A DNA stretch of 64,000 bases from Pomacea canaliculata. Lineage: Eukaryota > Mollusca > Gastropoda > Architaenioglossa > Ampullariidae. Within the stretch, counting starts at the first letter, position 1. Each line of letters opens with the position of its first letter. The notes under the pieces are model-generated. The model did not search any database, was not told where the DNA came from, and saw only the letters and a program-made list of their open reading frames with translations. This document shows, one piece after another, positions 13,491 to 22,400 of the stretch. The position numbers and the translations under genes were made by a program. Location: NCBI RefSeq assembly GCF_003073045.1, contig NC_037592.1, forward strand, positions 4,453,924-4,517,923. Reading direction: 5' to 3'.

Positions 13491-16400
13491 CACAGACTCA
13501 GTCAGCTCCTCCAGTCCCTGCACCAGTAGAATACTGGGGACATGATCCATCTGATAATGGTTATTGTTACATATTTTTCTGGATTTCTTAATGATTATTA
13601 ACATTTAAGTCTCTTTCTTCTAGCTTGCCCGCCATGAACTCCCTTGCATCAGTGTGTCAAAACTATCCTTTTATACAAAATACCTTAGTTTAGATACAAT
13701 TAGATGTGTATCTTATGTTTTATAAAATTTGTTATGGTCTTCTGTGTCTGTACTTTTCACAAATATCTGATTTACTGCATTGCATCTACTAGGTCTTGAA
13801 AAGTAAATTTTAAAAAAAAGTGTTGAAATGACTGGTTAATGAAAGTGGTGGGAGAGCACCTTCTCATGGTTTTATAAATTCTGTCATCATCATCATCATC
13901 CATCAGCTTTTGATGTTTTGGTAACGCATTTTTGTGTGCCTTGTTGCAGTGCCCCCTGACATGTTTTTGCTTGGCTGTGTTTTCTTTATTTGTGACTATC
14001 AGGATATGGTCTCTGCTGAAGAACTGGAGAACTGGACAAAGGTTTGTCCATTAATTTGTTTTCTGTTTCATACACCCTCTACCTTTGCATTTAAGCTGCA
14101 TGAATCCTTTTTGCCCCCTTAGAATTATGTTTGACAGTCCACATTCTTTGGTAAGTGTGCATGTTTATATTTTTGTTTATTTTATTATCTAAAGTAGTAA
14201 AACAAATATTTCTTTCACTGCATTGTTTTTAAAAAGTTACAGTTGCTGGGATGCATTGTGGGAGGAGCTGCACGTTGAAAGATTTCTTTGATTAAATGTT
14301 ATTGCCTTTGCACACAAAATGTCACTGCATTTTTTGAGCCTGGAAAAATCATTGATTCATCTGTAAATTTTGGGTATAATTTTTCCATAACTAGTGTATT
14401 GAGCAGTATGGTGGTCGAGTGTCAACCATTTATTCTGAAGCTGTCACTCATGTCTTGTGTGAGAACCAGAAGCCAGAACCAGTAAAATTGGTAAATTTTT
14501 TTCTTCTAATCTTGTTCAGACTTTAAATTAAATAAAAAAAAGTAATAAAGTAAAAAGTACAAAAGTTTGAAATAAACTTCTTGAAATAATAGAGATTTTT
14601 ATTAAGAAAACATGTTACCTGTTTCTGAATTATTTTTGTGCCTGGACCAATATTTTTGTTTTCATGTCTTTTTTTCTTTATATAACAATAAATTAAAGGG
14701 AAATTTTATTGATGCTTCTTGATTGTTGTTTTTTCCCCTTCAGGAAAGAAGGTGCATGCACACACACACACACACAGAGTTTCTGTATAAGTTTTCTTTT
14801 CAAAGTAATATGTTCAGAGGATAATATCACTAAATTGTCATGCATTTCTTCATATTCAGAAAGCATTAAGAGACAACAAGCGCATGGCAAGGCTGATGTG
14901 GCTAAGGGATTGCTTTGTACAGAAAAAGATGCTGCCACCTTGGCAAGCCCTTCACATTCCCATTATGTTCACAGATGAAAAGCCTTGCAAAAACCAGGTC
15001 AGTGCATGAGAAACCATTCTCAAATAACCAGTTTTATGAAATGGAGGTTGTGGGATTAAACATCTGCCATCTTTTTCTTCTAGAAACTAATAAGCAGCAG
15101 ATTTGTCAGTTTCAGGACCAGAAAAATGTAATGGCCTTACTGTCACTTGGGCGTGAGATGTTAGCCGCCACACTTATTTAGGGGAAGGGGCTTTTTTTTT
15201 TTTTTTTTTGAGGGGGATGAAGCCCATCTTCTTCCCCTTGTTGCTTTACTTTCCCCATCCCTCTAAGGAGAGTTGAGAAGTATGCTGTGTCACACAGGTG
15301 TCAGCCTGGCTAGTGTGTGCACCTTAAGGTTCAGATGCCTTCTAAACATGATGCAGTCTGCTTTCCCCAGAATGAGAAACATTATATCAAATATGGTCTC
15401 CATTCTTCTCTCCTCCACCTCCACCACCACTCCTCAAACAAAAAATAAAAAACCTTTCTTGGAATGCTGATGATCTATTTTTTACATAGAATGAGTACAA
15501 TATCAGCTCCCAGAGTCTGTAGCCATTTTATTTTGTTTCACTTCGAGACATTTTCTAAGTTAAGTTTCATCCTCTTCTTTTTTTTCTAACAGATTGTCAC
15601 TATGACTAATTTTGTGGGTGATGAACTGGAACGGGTCAAGATGATGATCAAGATCATTGGTGCCAAACTTACACGCTACATGACACGATCTAATTCTGTT
15701 CTGATATGCAAGCGGTATGGCAGCCAGTTTCATTTGAAACTTCATACTTTTTGTCTTTACATTATTATTTTATTTGCATGCAATACTTTAAATAACATTT
15801 TAAAAAAACAAGAGTACATTGAATGGAATTAAAGTAAATTTTATAATTTTTGGTTTGTGTTTGTTATTTTGTGTGTTATTTTTCCATCTTTTTCAGTCCT
15901 GGTGGGATGAAGTTTGAAAAAGCTAAGGAGTGGCGTGTACCAGTGGTAAATGTCCAGTGGCTTTCAGATTTAGTTCTAGGTCATATGGATGCATTGCGCC
16001 TTCCTGTCCAGATGCGATACTTGCAAGTAGGACATGCTCGGGACTTCAACGCTGACCTGACAAGAGTTTCACAATGGATGGGTAAGAACATTTTCCTGCT
16101 AGCAAGTTTTTATTAAGGCATTAATATATTTGTTAACTTAAAAAAAATTTTTATACAATTTTAATGATTAAAATATTTTCATTTTATTACTAAGACATTC
16201 TTTCAGTTTACAGAACTTGGAAGTAAGTTTTGAAGACGAAGCAAACATTATCTGTCAATGTAATTATTCTTAAATTGCAGTTGGCTGGAGAAAGCCTCTT
16301 AAGATTTCCAAAGAAATATGGCAGAAATTTGTACCCTCCGTTAAACGTCCTCTGAAGTCTGATCTGCAGTCAGACTCTGGATCAACAATCTCAGAACCTC

Positions 16401-19400
16401 CCGCAAAGCGCCCTAGGTAAAAGCATTTGAACTTATGTGATAATTTCTTTTCATTCTTTGGTGTGCTTCAATAATCCATTCATTTAAGCATATAGCATAT
16501 ATTACTCTAGAAACACTATCTTATAGAAAGCAGCAAGATATAATTTGCGTTTGACAGTATAATCCAACTTACAATAAGATTTCTAGTTGAAATAAACAAA
16601 AAAGTGTTTTTTTTTAGTTTGTAACGTCTTTATCCTCAGAGTTGAAGAAGAAAGTCCTTCACCTCTTGATGATTCTGTGCCTCGTATAATGTTTACTGGA
16701 TATCCACATTCTGCTTCTAAACGACTAGCTGCAGTAAGTATGATTTGACTTACCATAAAAATAAGTTGACACTTTTAGGAGAAACGATTAAATGAACAAA
16801 ACTTTGAGAACATGCTTTGTCCTAATTTCTCATTCTGAAATAAATTTTATCGGTGGGAATTTAGAAGCTGTTCCAGAAAATTTATTTTTCTTTTGTTCAT
16901 TTGTTGAGCTTGCTGAAAAGCTTGGTGGCAAGATTACAGAAAACCCAGAGCACTGTACCCACTTGGTGGCTCCAAAGATTATACGTACCATAAAGTTCTT
17001 CCATGCCATCAATGTATGTCATCATATCATCACCAAAGAATGGCTGGAAGAATCCTCTTTACAGAACAGATTTTTGGGTATGTTCCTTTGTCATTACTGA
17101 AGAAATTTTCTCTATTCAGTGGTATTTGTATAATGATCATGCATGTATATGATGTGCCTGTATATGTGTGGAATGGGGACACTCACAAGACTTATTTTTT
17201 GAATGATTAGTGCTATTTACAAAAAGAATGAGCTGTTGATCAGGAAAATTTTAAGAACATACCTTCATGAAAGACAAGAACTTTTACATTTCAGAGGAAG
17301 AAAAGTATCATCTTAAAGATGAGATTGGAGAGCAAGAGATTGGGTGTAGTCTTGTTGAAAGTCTACACAGAGCCCAAACATCAAAACTTTTTCAGGTACA
17401 TTTTCTTATTGAAACCTTTTCAAGACAAAGATTTAGTATTTCTGTCTAGATCCATATCTGCTAATAACATATAAAGTGTGGTTTCAGTTGGCTTAAAAGT
17501 CTTATAGAGAAGATATTTTAAAAAGCAACCTACCTGGCTATCTTCCATAGGGCCATATGCATATATGCTCCTGTTCTTGTCCTCCTCTTGTGCTCTTCCA
17601 AGGCCTTTCTTAATATAAGTGTTTGCCAGCCAAAATTTGTACATTCAAGTGGGTGACTTAAATAATTTCTGTGTCGTGTTATTAATCAAAGAAAGTGTTC
17701 AACAGTTTCTGAACATTGATATCACAAAAATGTATTAAAATATGCCAGTTACAATCCATTGATTTTTGTGATAGAGTTTATTATCTTCCAAGTTAAGTGA
17801 TACATTCCGCATTTTAAATTATAGGGGTTAATTTTTTACATCACACCTGGAGTTGTTCCTCCAGTGGCTGAGTTAAAGAAGATTGTGGAGAGTGCTGGTG
17901 GTGCTGTGTTAAAGCGCCGACCATCTACAAAGACTACCTCTAAAATGAGGGATGAGAAGGTTAGATTGTATCATTTATTGAGATAAAGTGCTTTGGTGCA
18001 TGTGTATGCTTACAAAGGAGTTTAAACATTTAATATTTTCAGTGCCGTGTCCTATACAGTCAGTGTCATCATAATTGACTTTAAGCTGATGTGACTAGTG
18101 ACCTGTTGTGAAAGTCTTTAATCTGTAATTGCCATGGAATTTTTATAGCATTAACCATAGACTCCATACCATTTGGCCATTCATTTTTATGATGAAAACA
18201 CACACACTGTGGAAAATGCGATACCTATTTTATTAAAACACAAAAATCAGTGTAATTAACATGTACTACAAATTACAATAGCAAAACATAGTAATGTTAC
18301 AAAAAGATAGGGAGAGTTTGTATCGCAAGATTTGGTCATACTTTTCTTCCTAAATATGAAAAAAACCATGAGAACATGGGAAAAAGAAGCAACGTTGTCA
18401 CTTTCTTGGTAATGGAGTTGTATTCCTGTCAGCTGTTGAAGGCTGGGAACGTGATCAAACTCATGTATAGTCTGCCATATTCTCCACAGAACATTCTTCT
18501 TCCATAGATTTTTCAAGTCCAGCAAGTTCCTCACCCATTTTCATCAGGAAGATTTTGCCATTTGAGACTTTTGTCGCATTAAAGGGGGCATAGGAAACCC
18601 AAACATTGTAGGCATTTAAGGCACTGATATCTACCATGTAGATTATTACCATAAGCCATCTTCTTGTCTTTTGTTTCATGGTGTAGCAGCAAACTAGTTG
18701 GTCCATTGCATCAATGCCATCTTTTGCCTTGTAGGCTTTTTCTCTACCGTGGTGTTGGCAACTGGTGCAACTTACCTTGTAGTGGTGTGGTGGCTTGTAT
18801 GCCTCGACGACCCACAGAGCTATGTCGGCGGGAGCCTTGTGCTCCTGGCAGGTCCAACCAAGCCGAACAGGTCTGTCAGGGTAGAGGCCAGACTAAAATG
18901 TTGCACCCTGGCCCTCCAGGTTGGGGGTTTTGCTATGGGTTAACAACCCATCCAAGTAAAACATCAACTGTTACAGAAACTGCAACAATATCGCAACAGG
19001 GGCCTGGTCAGGAAGATTCCTCTCCAGAAGAGCTCATGACGCAGGCTGGTGAAAGCCCTAGGGAAGCCAGCATGCCGACTCATCTTCTGACGACCAAGGC
19101 AAAAACCAGGATAGGGACCTGGAATATCAGAACCCTTTACGAAAGTGGAAAATCAGCTCAAGTAGCGAGGGAAATGAGAAGATATAATATCACGGTCCTC
19201 GGGTTATGTGAAACCAGATGGAATGGAAGTGGGCAGGCCAGACTAACATCAGGGGAAACCATCATTTACTCTGGCCACAAAGACCTGGACCACGACCATT
19301 CCCAGGGAGTAGCACTGCTGATGTCAACAGAGGCAACAAAGGCGCTGAGGGCCTGGGAGCCAGTCTCATCACGGCTCATGTCTGCAAGATTCAATGCTAA

Positions 19401-22400
19401 AGGAAGGAAGACTACCATCATCCAGTGCTATGCACCAACGAATGCTGCAGACGAAGAGGAAAAAGAAGAATTCTATAACTCCCTGCAGTCTCTTCTTGAC
19501 CGCACACCAAGAAGAGATCTGAAGATTATCATGGGAGACCTAAATGCCAAAGTGGGAGATGACAACACCAACAGAGAGCTCATCATGGGAAGACATGGCG
19601 TCGGCACCTGCAATGAAAACGGGGAGCTCTTCATAGACTTCTGCGCTTTCAACGACCATGTCATTGGTGGCACTGTATTCCCACACAAGAATATACACAA
19701 AACAACGTGGACTTCCCCAGATGGCCAAACGGAAAACCAGATTGATCATATAACAGTTGGTCGAAGGTGGAGAAGGAGTCTCCAAGATGTCAGAGTGAGA
19801 AGAGGAGCAGATGCTGCTTCAGACCACCAGCTTCTAATAGCAGTCTTCAAGATCAAGCTGAAGTCCTTCATTGATACAGCAGGCAGACCACATCACAAGT
19901 TCAATACCCAGTACTTCAAGAACAAGGAGACACGGGAAATTTATAACTGTGAAATTAAGAATAAGTACGAGGCCCTTTCAGGATTGTCGGAAGAATCTGT
20001 GGAAGAACACTGGTCAACACTCAAAAGAATTTGGAAGTCAACCTGTACAGATGTTCTAGGAAAGAGGGAAAGAAAACATAAGGAATGGATAACCCAAGAG
20101 ACCTGGGCAAAGATTGAATCAAGAAAGGGACTGAAACAGAAGCTCAACCAGTGCCAAGACCAGCAAGAGAAAGAAGGTCTCAGAACGAAATACTGGGAAG
20201 CCAATCGCCAAGTGAAGAGGTCGGCAAGGGAGGACAAGAGACGCTTCACCCATGAACTAACAGAGGAAGCAGAGACAGCAGCCACACAGGGAAACATGAA
20301 GAGGTTATATGAAATAACACGAACTCTGTCAGGCAAGAGCGCAAACTCAAACAAGCCAGTGAAAGACAAAAACGGCAAGACCATAACAAATGATGCAGAG
20401 CAAAGAGACCGCTGGATGGAGTACTTCGAAGAGATGCTGAATAGACCTCATCCACCATCCTTACCTGTCATACCACCAGCAACTGAACAACTTCACGTCA
20501 ACACCAGCCCTCCCACTAAGACAGAAATCATCAAAGCTATCAAAAGCATGAAAAATGGCAAAGCAGCAGGCCCGGACGGCATACCTCCAGAAGCATTAAA
20601 GGCAGACCCAGAAACAACAGCAACAATTTTACAGCCCCTCCTACACAAGATCTGGGAACAAGAGCTAATCCCAGCAGACTGGAAATTAGGCCACCTGGTC
20701 AAACTTCCAAAGAAAGGAGACCTGTCCCAGTGCAACAACTGGCGGGGAATGATGCTGCTGTCCATCCCCAGCAAAGTCCTGACAAGGATAATACTAGAGA
20801 GACTGAAGAAGGCACTAGACATGAGAATGAGACCAGAACAAGCAGGGTTTCGCCAAGACAAATCATGCACTGACCATATTGCAACCCTTCGTATCATCAT
20901 AGAACAGTCCATCGAATGGCAATCCTCCCTTTATATAACCTTTGTGGACTTTGAGAAGGCCTTCGACAGTGTAGACAGGGATGTCATCTGGAGACTGATG
21001 AACCACTATGGTATTCCACCTAAATTCATAAACATCGTCCAGGGATTGTATGAAGACTCATCCTGCCAAGTTATCCATAATGGCAAACTCACTAAACCTT
21101 TTGTAATGAAGACTGGTGTAAGACAGGGTTGCATACTATCACCGACAATCTTCCTGATGGTCATAGACTGGGTTATGCGTAAGACGACCCAAGACAACAA
21201 CACCGGTATCCAGTGGACCTTCACTAAACAGCTAGAAGACCTGGACTTTGCAGATGACATTAGTCTCCTATCTCATCGGCAGCAGCATGCACAAACCAAA
21301 CTGAGCAAACTAGCAGAGGAAGCAGAAAAGACCGGCTTAAAGATCAACAAAAAGAAGACCGAAGTGATGAAATTCAACAACAAGCAAGAACTTCCAATTC
21401 AACTTCAAGGCGAGAACATCCTAGAAACAGACCGCTTCACATATCTGGGGAGCATCGTCAGCAAGGATGGTGGAGCGGACGAAGACATCAGAAGCCGCAT
21501 AAACAAGGCCAGGCATGCTTTCAACAGTCTGCGCCCCATCTGGAACTCCCGAGCATTATCCCTTCGCAACAAGACCCGCATATTTAACACCAATGTGAAG
21601 ACAGTCCTACTGTATGGCTCTGAAACTTGGAGAGTGACAAACACCATCAACAACAAGCTCCAGACCTTCACCAACCGATGCCTTCGCCATATTTTGAGAA
21701 TAAGATGGCCTGAGAGGATCTCAAACAGCAGCCTGTGGGAAAGAACTAACCAGAATGCCACTAGTCAAGACATCAAAAAGCGCAAGTGGGGCTGGATAGG
21801 ACACACCCTGCGCAAACCGGCTGACACCATTGCCAGGCAGGCACTTGACTGGAACCCGCAGGGGAAGAGAAAAGTTGGAAGGCCAAAACAGACTTGGAGA
21901 AGATCAGTAGAGAGCGAGGCAAAGGCTGCCGGAACCACATGGGCCCAACTGAGGGGGGCTGCCCAAAACCGGGTTCGCTGGCGAGGTGTTGTTGCGGCCC
22001 TATGCTCCTTGAGGAGTAACAAGGAATGATGATGATGATGATGGTGTTGGCAACATCAGGTGATCATGAGAAGTGCTAAAAGTAACTACTACTTTGCCTT
22101 TCTTTGGGCAATAAGAAGCCAGCATCCCATGATTATGAAAAGCAAAACAGTGTAGTATTTGTTTGCCTTTTGTTTCTGTAAGAGCAAGTGGAATCTCTTT
22201 TCTGGTTTTATGGTCCCCAGCAAGGTTAGCTTCTTAGCGAGAAGTTTCTCTCCCAGCCCAAAGCTAGTGAAGAAGTTGTCGCTCGTTACGTTCCTTCCAC
22301 TATTTTCCAACCCAAAGATAATGTCCAACACAACTCTTTTAACCTGGTTCTGTTCTTTTGGGCTTCTTCCCATGTATACTTGGCAATTCAAAACATAAGA

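Larger units (their letters stand above)
10298..13559 (+). other. PAXIP1: PAXIP1 exons 7-10: disordered Gly/Met/Pro- and Gln-rich centre
   Basis: These exons encode residues 226-733. Exon 7 is Ser-rich (SSSSDD). Exon 8 (567 nt) is Gly/Pro/Met-rich with SMPSPGH-like repeats. Exon 9 opens with a Gln/His/Met tract made of QQMQQQQ units and ends with RNITNSSSPLPGVRNASPAK, which resembles a similar LRNITNN segment in vertebrate PTIP. Exon 10 carries a second Gln tract and ends GHDPSDN ahead of BRCT3, as in human. The region is expected to be unstructured, with a likely role in co-activator contacts. It is the least conserved part of the protein. Confidence 0.9.

Noticed and set aside
18664..18798. 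First 45 codons of the large LINE reading frame
   Set aside because: Positions up to 18762 belong to the piggyBac relic and the target duplication. The element starts at 18763 and its first ATG is at 18799.
19941..20912. Minus-strand frames inside the LINE (147 aa and 139 aa)
   Set aside because: Shadows of the strongly supported plus-strand RT ORF, with no independent family match.
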